Shown piece after piece: positions 37,346 to 49,500 of a stretch of DNA of 64,000 nucleotides; within the stretch, counting starts at the first letter, position 1; each line of letters opens with the position of its first letter. The notes beneath the pieces were generated by a model. It saw only the letters and a list, made by a program, of their open reading frames with translations. It had not been told where the DNA came from and made no database searches. The DNA is taken from positions 6,637,904 to 6,701,903 of the forward strand of contig JASFXZ010000018.1 in assembly GCA_032209605.1 (NCBI GenBank), read 5' to 3'. This DNA comes from Mactromeris polynyma (Eukaryota > Mollusca > Bivalvia > Venerida > Mactridae). Made by a program: the position numbers and the translations under genes.

Positions 37346-38669
37346 TAATGGGACGTTATTTAAAGATTGTAGCATATGTTAATTCAAAGACCTTTTATGT
37401 CTTTGGTTAATTGAAGGGTGTGAACGAATGTTTCCTTTATAACATACTTAGTATAATACATCCCGGATACTTATTATTATACATCCCGGCTATCGGTTAT
37501 TGACCGTTGATAACTACGATATAGTCCAAAATATCGATCCCGGATTTTCCCACCAAGTCCCGGATTTTAGTCCCATCCAGAAATTACCTTGTCAAAACGC
37601 GCTATTGAATCAGATTTTGCTCCAACATTAATTTTGTATGGAATTTTGAATTTATATTTCTGTTCCCCTGTCAATGCAGTTCATTTATGTCTCGGTAATG
37701 ACACAAAATTGTAAACGTCTGACATCTAACCAATGGCAGAAGGTTTAGTTTATACAAAAATTAATAAACTAAACAATCAATAAAGTTGTGAATATGAAAA
37801 TATTATTATCAGTGTGACATATAGTTGTACACAACAGTCCTTTTTATCTTGTAACATGTATGTATTTTAACGATGTTTAATTTACCGGTATTTGTTGTAC
37901 CTTCACATCTGTTGCTTCTTCTTCTTCCCGTTAGGGTAATGCACACTCTTAGAATGTATTTTTGTACCGGCACAAAAGTGGTGTACGGACGTATACAGTG
38001 ATAGTGTTTAAAATAGTCTTATATACAGTGCATTTAAAATTTAGCTTAGCTTAGATTAAGATGTTTCGGGAGATCGGAGCCAGGATTTTAGAATTACTGT
38101 ACACACATTACAGGCTGATAGTGTACACGTGTCTTATATATTAAATTTGTCATCAACTGGCATGGAGCATAAATGTTTATGTTACAATCAAAATATAAGA
38201 AAAAGTGAAAATTTGTTCTACAGGGAAGGCCAAATTCACAAAAAGCCTTCCATACTCTTTGTGTTATTGTGTTGTTCTATAATGCTAGCTATGCTGAAGA
38301 AAACAAGACATGATCTAACCTTTAGTATTGATTCATATAACACATACACTAGTCGACCTCCCACGTCTCTATCCCATTTCTCTATCCAGTATGCTAGCTT
38401 ACAGCGTAACTATTTCTAACACTATGAGACGAAACGCTCATATGGATAACACGACAGAGACAAAGTTTGGGTTATCTGACTTCTTGTATATATCTTAATT
38501 TTATCGAATCCATCATCATCGTAAAGGACCCTTATCCTATACCTCTCGGGATTTTCAGTAGCTGCAATGCAAATGGTATGGCGCTACGAGGTTATATTTC
38601 GTACTAAATGTTCCCCTCTGTAGTTAAGATGTAGTCCACCACTTTATCTTTCGAACAGATTCATTTGTG

Positions 38670-38700
38670 CACGGACCTATAATAGGTTTATAGGTCCGTG
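38670..38700. repeat. Short palindrome (13-bp arms, 5-base loop)
   Basis: cacggacctataa is followed after five bases by ttataggtccgtg. It has the shape of a terminator-like or foldback hairpin, but in this eukaryotic context its role is unknown. Confidence 0.85.
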
Positions 38701-39354
38701 GTTTGTGGAAACTATTGCATAAACGTAACAAACCATAAACATCTTATCTCTTTGCAGACATCGCACGATTGCATGTGTACTGTAGTTTATGATTTAATAT
38801 GTTTACCTTTTCGTTTAAAATTTAGTTATTGCTGTTTTTTCGACTTGATGTCACATCAACCAGTCCATGGACATATATGTCCGTGTATCAACCGAGTCTT
38901 TCCGTATTTTCGTTGCTCTCAAATTTTACAACTTTTATTTATTTGAACTTTTTGTATATTATCGGGTGGCTGGCGTGTAGATTATGTTTTGCCAGCTGTC
39001 TTTAATTTGTGTGTAAAATGTAGGGAATTTTAGCAAGATAACTGGCGCGACGTTTGCATGCTATCAAACCAGTACATCCCCCTGTGACGTATACTGCCAG
39101 TTACAAGGCTGTGAAGCTGTTTTGTCGAATGCGTTGATGCTCATGTCCTAATCCTTTGGGTCTAGATTTTGTGCCCACCATACCTGCGGGAACAACATGG
39201 TCGTGGCCCCCGTCTCATCTAACACATTTCCTTTGTGAGCATTGGATATCTTTTCCAGTTTTCCGTAGTTATTATTATACTTTTATTCCACTTTTCAGTG
39301 ATTACATGGTACATAATAAATTATAAGAAATATGGTGAACAGTATAAATGTATA

Positions 39355-39470
39355 AATATACACGCACGCATACACGCACGCACCCACCCACGCACGCACA
39401 CTCACGCACACACTCAGCACACACACACCAACAAACAAACAAAACTAACAAAACATACGTACAAACAATA
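39355..39470. repeat. CA/CACG-rich microsatellite
   Basis: Alternating cacgcacg, cacccacc and cacacaca runs followed by caaacaaac. The open frames here are low-complexity artefacts. Confidence 0.95.
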
Positions 39471-39744
39471 AAGTACACTGAGGATGAAAATCAACCTAGA
39501 AATAAATGTGCTCAAAACAAAACTAATTAAAATATATGAGTATGTGTATCGTTTTTGTGATATTTGGTCCATCAATGCATCCTAGTCTTACGAAAAGAAA
39601 TACGTGCAAGACAGACATTACATTACATTGAAATCATTGTTCCTTATTATGTAACACTTGCCGAAAACGAAACGCAAGTGTAACGAAAGGAAACATTGTA
39701 TGTTTTAGTATGTAATATAACAGGTTATTGATAGTTACAGTATA

Positions 39745-41588
39745 TCATTGTAATGTTACGATGTATTCACAACTTATTTGGATGTAACTTTTGTAAAGAA
39801 TTTCGTCGATTCCAAACACGATAAGTGGTTCAACTGAGAGTAAGCTGCGTAGGTAATATTCATTGATCGAGTGTTGAAGGAAATGGGAAAAATTTGCATT
39901 GTATTTCAGAGCTATTTTCAAAAGAAAGCGTTGCTTATAGCGACGTGTGTTAGGACAGTCTGCTAGAATATGTCTGTGAATATCGTTGACTTGGTGTTTG
40001 CACATTTTACATTCCGTCAGCGATTCTATTTGAAATGTTCTTGCTGTAAGTATTCTACACGCAGATATAGAGTTTATGATATGGTTGTGCGAGTCGGCGT
40101 AAGTCCATAGTAATGAAGATGCGATACTAGAATGAACTGTTATAAATCTTGAAAATTCACTGTCTGTTGTTGTTCGTGAGTTCCACATCAACGACTGCTT
40201 GTGATTGACCGATTTGTTGAGGATTCTTTTCCATACTGCTTTGGACGGAAAACTTGAAATATTCAGGAAGTTACGTATATATGGTAGAAGAGAGTATTTC
40301 ACCAGTATGCGGCATATATCTGGAACAAATCCTGTTTGATCTCTATATCCTTTTAGTGCAAATAAGTTCAGTCTAAAAAGATGTGTTTAGCAATGATAAC
40401 ACTCCTTGTATGGCGCCTTGGAGGACAGGATATTTACCAGACGTCACACCATTGACCATGACGCAGCCTCTCATATTCTGATAAGGGTTGATTAGACGAC
40501 GCAAGCATTTACCGCTTAAACTAGCTAGGTATTGCATCTTCACAAAGAGTGCAGGGTGTCTGACGTTATCGAAGGCCCCGGCTGTATCCATGAATGCTGC
40601 GTATACAGAGGATTTAAGTTCGAGTCGGTTGGCGACTGCTTCTTGTAGACAAAAGGACGTTGTTATGGGTCCGAGAAGCTGTTTTTCGTGTTCACTTAAG
40701 CACCACCCACTGAGTCTTTGATAAATGATTTTCAAATAGTTTGTATATAACCGGAAGGAGCGTCACTGGGCGGTAACTTTTTGGTTCCGATGTTGGCTTG
40801 CCGTCTTGATGTATTGGCACAATTATTCCAGTTTTACAACTTTTAGGGACGTATGCATTCTGAATCATCATGTTAAACATGAACGTCGAGCGTTTTCCCG
40901 CCATTTTTCAAATGTTCGGAGACTACCTTGTCAATACCCGGAGCCTTTCTGTTCTTCATTGTCGCTAAGCACTTTGTAATATCATCCGTTGTCACTACTC
41001 TTGTTAGTATACAATTGTCTGAGAAATCGTCTGATTGCAGAAATGCTTGTACATTTCATTAAGATTGTCCAGAAACGTCATATTAAAGTTCGACTTCCGT
41101 TTTCGAACAAACACTTCAGCATAATACTTCTTAAACACATCAGCTATGTTCAGGGGGTCGCGTCTGGTAACATCGTTATGTTTTATTTGACTAATCACAC
41201 TAGTGATTTTACATCTTTTCATTTTAACCAAGGACCAAAATAGTCTTATGTAACATTCCGCTGTCTCATGCAAATCATTGAAGTATTTTTTGTTCACCTC
41301 CGAAACTACCGCCTTTTGTGTGTTAATAAAGTGTCTTTTCGCTTGTTTGTATGAGACAAACGTTTCATTTTCTCTACCGCGCGGTCTGCCAGAAAGTATC
41401 CATCACAGACATTCCTGTTTTTGAAACTTATATGCATGTTTTACTGTCTGGTTCCAGTATGGTTTAGTGTGCTTGTTGAATTTACTACTGGGTGATAATT
41501 GTTTGAGCATTAATTTGTTAATACTTGATACAATAAATTCATATAAAAAGTCAATGCTATCAGTAGACGCTTCGATATCAGCAATCAT
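39745..41588 (-). pseudogene. Degraded non-LTR retrotransposon (LINE) reverse transcriptase, 5'-truncated and internally deleted
   Basis: Read on the minus strand, pieces of one ORF2-type protein follow in order, broken by frameshifts. First a linker (41588-41403, KPYWNQTVKHAYKFQ; then 41297-41004). Then the RT fingers (40904-40692) with SYRPVTLLPVIYKLFE, and the RT palm (40735-40373) with SVYAAFMDTAGAFDNVRH, where motif A is FMDTAGAFD. This runs to VLQGAIQGVLS. The sequence then jumps to LNLFALKGYRDQTGFVPDIC (another frame) and the C-terminal part (40302-39745) with a zinc-binding CKMC...H...H...C. The stretch with the catalytic YADD (motif C) is missing and no endonuclease catalytic motifs are seen. 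The copy cannot be active. The style suggests a Jockey/CR1-related clade, but I cannot assign it. Confidence 0.85.
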
Positions 41589-42106
41589 GACATGTAGTTG
41601 TCAATAGCCTTAAAAGCATTGTTATTTTCCTCCTTGATAAAGTCTAATGCATTTCAGTTAATTGTTATATATTACACTTGCTTTGGTTGTTGTACATATC
41701 GTTATTGGCCAGAAAGGGTTAAATGAATCCTATACCATGGCTTTACACAAACGAACATGATCGCGTATATTTAACACAGTGACATTGAACTTTGTACTTG
41801 CTTATATTATACAATGAAGACGGCTATATTGCGCAAATAATCGCATGCAGTGTATGGTGTATGCAGTGGTTCAAAAGCATCAGAAAGTGGTCACTGTTTG
41901 AGAGCTTGATTTGGACCCGGAACGCGCTCAGTAGGATGATATGCTTGATTGGTACGATATATATATAACTGCTTTAAATATCTTAATATATTATGCCGCG
42001 TGACATTTGTTTAAGCACATTCTTACATCTACTGCGGCATATATTGCATAAATATGATATATGTTCTTGGTTCTTCACGGGCCTATTGTTTTATATATAT
42101 ATACTA
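41589..42106. other. AT-rich spacer between LINE and Tc1 element
   Basis: No gene recognised. The true 5' end of the LINE fragment may lie in the first ~100 bases. TA-rich runs (tatatatata) precede the transposon insertion point. Confidence 0.4.
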
Positions 42107-43601
42107 GCGGAAAAAAGAAACTGTGCATGTGTATAATATGCTATAACTTAGGAGGTATGTAAGGAATCGCAATAAAAATTTCAACAGGGTTTTATCTTAC
42201 CTTTATTTAACACCAGTTCAATTGATATGGTTATTGAATCAGCTACGTCTTAGATAGAGATCAGTTTTCAGAGACGTTCTCTAAACAAAGTTCAGCTCAT
42301 CAATACCGTGTATGTCCACCATTGGAATCGATGCATGCTTGACAACGACGCCGCGTTGATGTGACAAGTGTTCTGAAAAATGCCTGGGGAATACCATTCC
42401 AGATTCTGACAAGCGCACGTGATAGGTCAGGTAACGTCAACGGCTGATTTTGGAGGCCACGTAACCGTCACTGCATCTCATCCCACACGTGTTCTATAGG
42501 CGACAAATCCGGTGATATTGCAGGCCAGGGCAGCAAATTCACATTGTTCTGGGTCAAAAAGTCGGTGACGACCCGCGCGACGTGCGGGCGAGCGTTATCC
42601 TGTTGCAGCGTGGCGTTACGTTGCTGCACAAATGGAAGGACGTGAGGCCGTATGATTTCGTCACGATATCTGATACCTGTAAGTGTGCCGTCTACAACCA
42701 CAAGTGCTGTTCTACCACAGGATGAGATGCCACCCCACACCATGACACTACCTCCGCCGAATGGACATAGTTCAATCACACAACTGTCATGGAAACGTTC
42801 ACCAACACGACGGTACACTCTAGAACGGCCGTCGCTGCTGGCGAGATGGAACCTGGACTCATCCGTGAAAAGAATACGTGCCCAGTCCTGTTGCGTGAAG
42901 TGTATGTGTCTTCTACACCAGGCAAAACGTGCTACACGATGACGTTGCTGCAGAACAGGACGTATGGCAGGACGTCGTGGACGTATGCCTCGTTCACGCA
43001 ATCGATTACCTACCGTTCTGGGACTGATTCTTCTAAGGCTAGGAATACTTCTAGCCGTCAAAGAAGCAGTACTGAGTCGGTCACGGAGATGAACCACCCG
43101 GATGTACGCATCCTGGCGAATATAGACGTTACGCGTGGACGTCCTGATCGAGGCCGGTCTCTGGTTGCCCAAAACTGTTGGTACCGTCTCCACAAGGCGT
43201 CTACAGTATTTCGGTGAACGCCAAATTGTCTGGCAACGTCAGTATGACGTACACCAGCTTCAATCATGCCTACGGCGCGGCATCTGTCAGTTTCATTCAA
43301 CCTTGGCATGGCGTATCAACGACGTTTTTCAAAATTATCCTGGTTTTGTGTCTTACATGTAACAACACTATGTTTTAACACAGGTTTAGGCGACAAACGT
43401 GTTTGCAATTTGACTGCTGCACGAAAAAAACGTGAAAAAGAAGACGTTAGCCTGACAGGCAAACTACCCGTGCAACTCATGCACTGGCCAGTGTAAATGA
43501 CCGAGAGGGATACACAACTTACCTGTGTAAAGTTTTAAGCTTTAATTTATAAAATTGAAGGATATATGAACATTTTACACATGCACAGTTTCATTTTCCG
43601 C
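42107..43601 (-). mobile_element. Tc1/mariner-type DNA transposon (1495 bp), nearly complete
   Basis: Terminal inverted repeats begin GCGGAAAAAAGAAACTGTGC at the left and GCGGAAAATGAAACTGTGCA as the complement of the right end, about 30 bp with few differences. They are flanked by TA at 42105-42106 and 43602-43603, the Tc1/mariner target duplication. The transposase reads on the minus strand and fills most of the element. The high similarity of the ends suggests a fairly young insertion. Confidence 0.9.
42300..43309 (-). pseudogene. Tc1-like DD34E transposase, disrupted by a frameshift and a nonsense codon
   Basis: Starts MPRLNETDRCRAVGMIEAG at 43309, with a helix-turn-helix (DVARQFGVHRNTVDALWRRY) and the GRPR hook. 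Near 43120-43140 the frame shifts by one base (GRPRVT into RNVYIRQDAYIR). The DDE catalytic domain then follows, with FTDESRF (first D), LQQDNARPHVA (second D) and SPDLSPIEHVWDEM (E); 34 residues separate the second D from the E, hence DD34E. An internal stop at 42470-42468 interrupts DEMQ-stop-RLRGLQNQP; the codon is TGA where CGA is expected, a CpG-decay change. The frame continues to its natural end (GGHTRY, stop at 42302-42300). Total span fits about 336 residues, the usual size. Not functional as it stands. Confidence 0.92.
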
Positions 43602-43603
43602 TA

Positions 43604-46188
43604 GATACATTGTATCTGTGTTCTACATGCATGTATCCTGTGTTTGGTGTACTTATCATAAACATGTTCGGAATTTGTCCAGCGGGGATCTTCTTACTAT
43701 GCAGTTTTATTTAGGTGATGGTAGGCCATTATAATGACCACCTTGATCCAAGATTTTTTGTTGTTGTATTGTATATGACATTATGTAGAATTTGATCAAT
43801 GACTCAATAAGCTGATTCATTCACACAGGTCTAGGACCAGAATTAGAACGGACACTTTCACTCAGCACTCAAATCAGACAATTACTTTTATTAGTCTGAT
43901 ACTAAAATTTGAGTGTGATAAATGTGAGATCGAGTGGACTCTTAAACCGGGTTTAAATCCCTAGTGACATTTATCACTGACCGTTCTAAGACGTTACACA
44001 TATCTTCATCCTTCTTTTGTGTTTGTCTCGTATTCATTTTGCTTTTGCGACTGTTTACATGTATGTAGGCCCCTATATTTGTTCATGCCTTGTTGCGCTT
44101 TTGTGATGGCTGTGTCCTTTACATTGGATATGTCCTGCTCGACTTCATCATGCATTTTCTTGCAGCAGGATTACTATTTAATATATATTTACATTGCATA
44201 CGGATTTTATCAAAACTACTACACCAGCAAGGGTGTTGGAAAAAGATGGAAGACTTCCACAAGTTCTTTCGCAGGAAAGAAAGGCTATATATAGTTTCAT
44301 TTTAAGCCCTATGTGCATAATGAATTTGTAGCTCAATGAGTATTGGATGCATGACAAATCAGAGTATTTTCAATAATCATCTTCGAAAATAATCACCTTC
44401 CTAAGCCGGCCAATTATTTTCAGTGTTATAGATCTACCCATTTTTAAAAAAGTAAAATAGTTGTAGATTTCTACATAGCTCTATTTACATGTAGGTTTAA
44501 CGTTTTCATATTTTAGATCAACAAATATTTAATTTTAGTCTTAAGGACATTTCTCCAAAATAAAATGAAACTTGTATCTATTCAATATGTACTATAATGC
44601 GGATAAAAATTTAAAATTTCATAATTTTTTACCGTTTCTAAAAAAAGTTATGAAACTTCCTTCCTGAAAATGTTCGCCGTACAAAAATGACCAGTAAATG
44701 GAAAATTAACATTACACTTCTCATTTGTAATATTTCTTGTTTAGGAAAGCATCTTTGTACTAACCAGATATGTATATTAAAGTAATGTAAGAAACAGCTA
44801 CAAGAAATTCAAAGAAAATGTTTGTTTTTTTACATTTATGCATATAGCATTTAAGAAATGGGCAAATTTCCTTTCAAACTTAAAATATTGTTAATAGCAG
44901 ATGACCTAAACTAAATTGATGTATCAATGGGGCATCAAGTTGTCTGTAATAAAAGTTATTTACATTATCTAACACAGAATATATCAAACTTTCAGAGACT
45001 TTTACCGTCCGGTTACAGCGCAATTTCATTTTGAACAGAATGACGTGCACATTTCTATGAGAAAAAGTAACACTTTTTTAAAAGTGGTTTTGTTTGCTTT
45101 CTCACAAAAGAATTAGATTTTTTTCTGTTAAATTTAACTTAGTGTTGTTGTAAAACATAATAATATTGAATGCGCAACAAAATCATTGTATTTTTTGGTC
45201 TTTTAATAACTTTTAAACATTTTCACTATATTTTCAATATAATATCACTTTATTACTTCCCTTTATGAAAAATGTCAGGTTTTTAAAAAAAAATCAATTA
45301 TTTGTTTTTAAAAAAAGTATTGAAGCAAATTTGAATAGAATGTTATAATTCAAAAACATTTTAAATGATAATATTTTGATATTGATTTTTCTAATAAGTT
45401 TTATATTTTGATTACTGAGCCATACATATACAATGGAAATGAGGAATTTCAGTTATGGGTGGAATACCTTAAGAGAATTTATACTTCAAATTATTTGTAT
45501 GAATAAGTACATAAAGTAGGAATCAGATTGGGAATGTAATATTTTTGGTAATTGTCTGTGGACAGGTGAAATTTCCTTAGATTTTTTGAGATTGAAGCAC
45601 CGCTGATTAATCAGTCAGTGAGTGTATATTAGCAAAATGTCATAGATCTACAGGTTCTACATTTTGAAGTTATTACTGACTGTTTTACCATTAATTTTTA
45701 TTGAAATTATCTTGTTCCAACAGTACTTTCAGTACTTTGATATAATGTAGATCTCATGCAGCTCGCTAATCTCCTACGCAATGATCTCCCCTTATTTGTT
45801 ATCGGGACAGGTTTGTTTCCTGTACTGCAAGGGAAGATAAACGCTGCGGGGAGTTTGACAGCTCTCTATATCAAGCTTCTAGTTCATAGAGAATGGCTTA
45901 AATACACTCACGAAAATTACATTAAGTCCGAGTTTTAAGATTTGACCGAAATCGTAGGACGACAGCGATATAGACCTTGAGCTAGATTATAGAACTACTA
46001 AAATTGATTTTTTTCATAACAGTAAACAAGTAGATCTAGAAGCTAGATCTATCTAGCAGAGATCTAATTGTTATCAAAACAGCCCTGGAATCTGTAGATC
46101 AATTTGCCATTTTTTTCCATATAATCCCATTAGCATATTTCATTAACACAGACTTCTTAAAATTTGAGGAAAAAACACTCGTCTGCTC
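43604..46188. other. Intergenic AT-rich region between Tc1 element and IFT54
   Basis: No exon supported. Contains a multi-arm foldback at about 43845-43995 and long AT-rich tracts. An open frame at 45756-45938 has no homology I recognise. Confidence 0.4.
43845..43995. repeat. Imperfect foldback sequence
   Basis: ttagaacgg (about 43846) pairs with ccgttctaag (about 43981), and an inner caaatcagac...gtctgatac...aaatttg pair lies between them. It may be a worn MITE. Confidence 0.45.
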
Positions 46189-46396
46189 GTAACTATGGGA
46201 ACTATGTACATTATAAACCGGATATTTACTCAGCGCATGCGCATTGCAATGAATTGTGGGATAGAATTCCGTACACATGAAACTTGAGCGTTACAATTTT
46301 GACAAATTCGGATATGTTATTTAGAATTTTAATGCAATAATGAAGAAATAGACTGTTTCCAATTATATTTAAGAAGTGTTATACAAATCTCTAACA
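46189..46396 (+). promoter_or_regulatory. IFT54 promoter region: X-box-like motif and NRF1-type palindrome
   Basis: At 46233-46242 there is a perfect GCGCATGCGC, the core of the NRF1 consensus. At 46189-46202 the sequence GTAACT-AT-GGGAAC fits the RFX X-box (GTNRCC, 0-3 nt, RGYAAC) at 10 of 12 positions, with the usual two-base spacer, about 200 bases before the start codon. RFX factors control ciliary genes across animals. No TATA box is evident. The NRF1 site is a clear match; the X-box is degenerate and its use is inferred. Confidence 0.5.
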
Positions 46397-46519
46397 ATGG
46401 ACCCGAAAATAACGAAGAAAACTCAGGATTCCCTCGGGAAACACATAAAGAAACCTCCTTTGACAGAGAAGCTGCTGTCAAAACCACCGTTTCGGTTTCT
46501 GCATGATGTGATGACTTCG
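46397..46519 (+). CDS. TRAF3IP1: IFT54 exon 1 (start codon)
   Basis: The start ATG in 'aacaATGGA' has A at -3 and G at +4. It opens 41 codons ([10 protein letters not shown]... to VMTS) that end exactly at a gtatgt donor in phase 0. This is the first part of the calponin-homology-like tubulin-binding domain, and the family's KPPFRFLHD signature is intact. An NRF1-type palindrome lies about 155 bases upstream. Confidence 0.93.
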
Positions 46520-49500
46520 GTATGTATCTGCGCCGTCTCCTGATTGCTTATAAACATGACAGGTGTTGTCACTGCATTCATTTTCAACACCTTTTCTCAA
46601 TTAGAAATGTCCTCTAGAAATTTACACGGGACATTATGATTAATAAATATTTGAATCTGTTTATTATCAATTGACTAATTTAGTCTGTGTGTATTGATGT
46701 GGGCTTAGACGCCGCCCAGTTAGCTCAGTAGGTAGAGTGTCGTACTAGTGTTTAGGGGGTTGTGGATTCCAGCCTCACATCGGGCACAGTTTTTCCCCTT
46801 GAAGAACTTAATGTGTACTGTAGTGGTATGGGGTTAGACGGCCGACCGGTTAGTGCAGTTGGTAGAGCACCGTACTAGTGTTTAGGGGGTCGTGGTTTCG
46901 AGCCCCAAATCAGGCACTCTTTCCCCTTGATTTACTTCATTGGTGGCAGCGGTTTGACGGTCCACGGTGGTTGGGCCTCTAATGACAGAAGGGGGAGGAG
47001 TGTAATGGTTTTGGGTTTAGACGGCCGACCTGTAAACTCAGTAAAAAAAGTCAGTTTGTAGAGCACCGTACTAGTGTTAAGGGCCTGGGGGTCTTGGGTC
47101 GATCCCTACATTGGGCACATTCTTTCCCCTTGATTTACTTCACTGCCTTCAATTATGGTCAATGTCTAATGATTCTGAAGGCATTGTTGTAATACATTTA
47201 ATAATGATGCTGTCAGATGAACCGTAATTTTTTCCAATATCCGCTGGAACCGTATTTGACAATCAACTACTGGGTATGCACAGATGTTTCGGTGGGTATA
47301 GTGATAAAGTAAATTGGGGAAAATGCCATGATGTGCCCCTCAATTCTGACATTTCAGTCGTAAGAGTTCATTTCACAATTGATGTTTAGACTAATTTAGA
47401 TATTACAAATTCTACCAATCTAAAAGATGTGAATGTAATGCATGTGTTGATGACATCCACACAGAGTGACTGGTTAGGTCTGTTTGGCAATTATGGAACT
47501 TGCGATGAGTTGACTGGATCATTGTTGATCTTCTCTCTTATGATCATGTAGTTCAAGATGTCACAACATTATTGGACTGTATATTTCTGATGGTTTGGGA
47601 CTGTTTTGGACTGGTCCTTTTTGTTTATTTACCTCATCTTTATACAATATTAAAAATGATGGTGATTTTTTACAGGTGATCAAGACAACAGGAGTGATGA
47701 AGGGCCTTTATACAGATTCTGAAATGAATTCTGAAAATGTCAAGGTAGTTTATTCAATGGCAGTATTTCAGATGGAAATGTGTTTTCATCATAATTTACA
47801 TTTTGGCACATGATAAGCTAATTATAAATATTTTCAATTTGAAAAGTTGCTTTGTAAAGTCATTAATGATATCTTTTTATAAATCATGTATGATTTCTGT
47901 TGTATCATACTTATATATGCAAATTAATGTTATATTAAAGTTGTATTTAAATGAAATCATAAGAGTTGTTTAAACAATGAAAGTTTGGTGCAAAATTGTT
48001 CAACTGCTTCTTGACCAAGACTGATTGATGATACCAGTAGTTCTGCTGGGAATGCTGAATGGATACATTATTGTACTGTTTATACAATTCTATTTTGGCT
48101 CCTTTCAGGACAAGGATAGCAAAATTGCATTTCTACAAAAAGCAGTAGATTATGTTGGTAAGTGTTCATGCCTTCAAAGAAGAATGTTATTATTCTTTTT
48201 AAACTAATAAAAATGGTCATTATTGTTATTCAAATGGCTTTGTGCAGGACATTTGTGTAGCTTTGTGATGTTCAGCACAGTACATATACCTAAAAAAGAA
48301 GATTAAAGTAAAAAGACATCTAAATATAACTTGCACCACAGAAAAGATGACAAGTGATACCTGTAGATATTTGACAAAATGACATTCAATGTAGGATAAA
48401 GCAAAATGCTGTGTAACAATATTGTTTGTATTAAGATGTACATTTCTCTTCTTGAGTCACTACCTCTAATATTAACGTCTTAGTTATGTTTTTCATAGGC
48501 TAAGCTTAGCTGAAATTGATGTGTATGCCTAATTTTAGGGGGGGGGGGGGTCCGGGGGCATGGTTACTCCAGAAAAAAAAGCTAGATCATCAGAGATGTG
48601 TTTTGGTGTATATTTAGTTGCGATAAATATGCTTACATTAACATCAAAAACATATACATGTATACATAATTTAAATATCTTATTGCAGTTTTGGCTTTTT
48701 AAATTTTTCGAAAAAATGTAGGCCACTGCCTATAGGAATCTACGCCCCTGTTTTTGTTCTCTACATAAAACTCACAATATAACTTGTTCTCAGGTGCAGC
48801 TTCAGGGAAACAGTTGGGTGTAAAACCCGCCAAGATTGTGGCAGGACATGAACCAGAAAAGACCAATGAATTTTTACAAGCATTGGCTACTGCTATTGGT
48901 TCAAAGGTAAATTTATGGGATATACTCTGAATGTACTGAGAGTTGAAAATTAAATATCATTTTATTCTATTCCTTGAGGCTATTTATGCATAATTCCTTT
49001 CTTTTAAACCATTTAATCTTTTTTTAATTATTATTATACTTATTTACATTTGAATATCTCATACAAAATTTGCTGACAGTACTCTGAAGAATTTCTATCA
49101 AAAGACAAATCTTGTACTTTTCACTAATCTGGATTTGGTATTCATTTCTTTGTTATGCAACAGTAGGTTTTATCGTCACATTCTGCTTGCTTTGGATATT
49201 TTGACCTCTATTTAATTTATTTGAAGTGGAATAACTGAACATTTTAGGTAAACAATGATGAAGTTCTTGATTCAATGAATAACAAGGGAAAATCTAGCAG
49301 TAAGAAGGAAGAGAAAGAAGAAAAACCCAAAGAAAGAGAAAGGGAGAAAAGTAGCGACAGAAGAAAAAGAGATGAGGTAGACATACTGATGTGGTGACTT
49401 TGATGTGATGGTTTTAATGTTATTGATGGTAGAGAGCAATAGCTCAATTACTCTAGCTGTTACAAATTTCAAGCTGCAAAATTGCTCATTGTCTGTAGGA

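Larger units (their letters stand above)
36655..39640. other. Intergenic region left of the LINE, including the dsRNA-binding-protein promoter side
   Basis: No gene seen. It contains two diverged copies of a 'ccgttatccgg...gatcgatttttaaaaa' segment (36950-37345), a 13-bp hairpin at 38670-38700 and a CA/CACG microsatellite at 39355-39432. The first few hundred bases upstream of 36654 should hold the minus-strand promoter, but no specific motif was identified. Confidence 0.4.

Noticed and set aside
39235..39530. Histidine/threonine-rich frames (HARTHPRTH...)
   Set aside because: Direct product of a CA/CACG microsatellite; not a protein.
42652..43496. Plus-strand open frames over the Tc1 element
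   Set aside because: They are antisense shadows of the GC-richer transposase on the minus strand.
46714..46786. Functional tRNA gene
   Set aside because: A box is perfect and the ends can pair, but the anticodon arm and variable region do not fold normally and the unit is repeated with the same defect, so it is treated as a tRNA-derived repeat.
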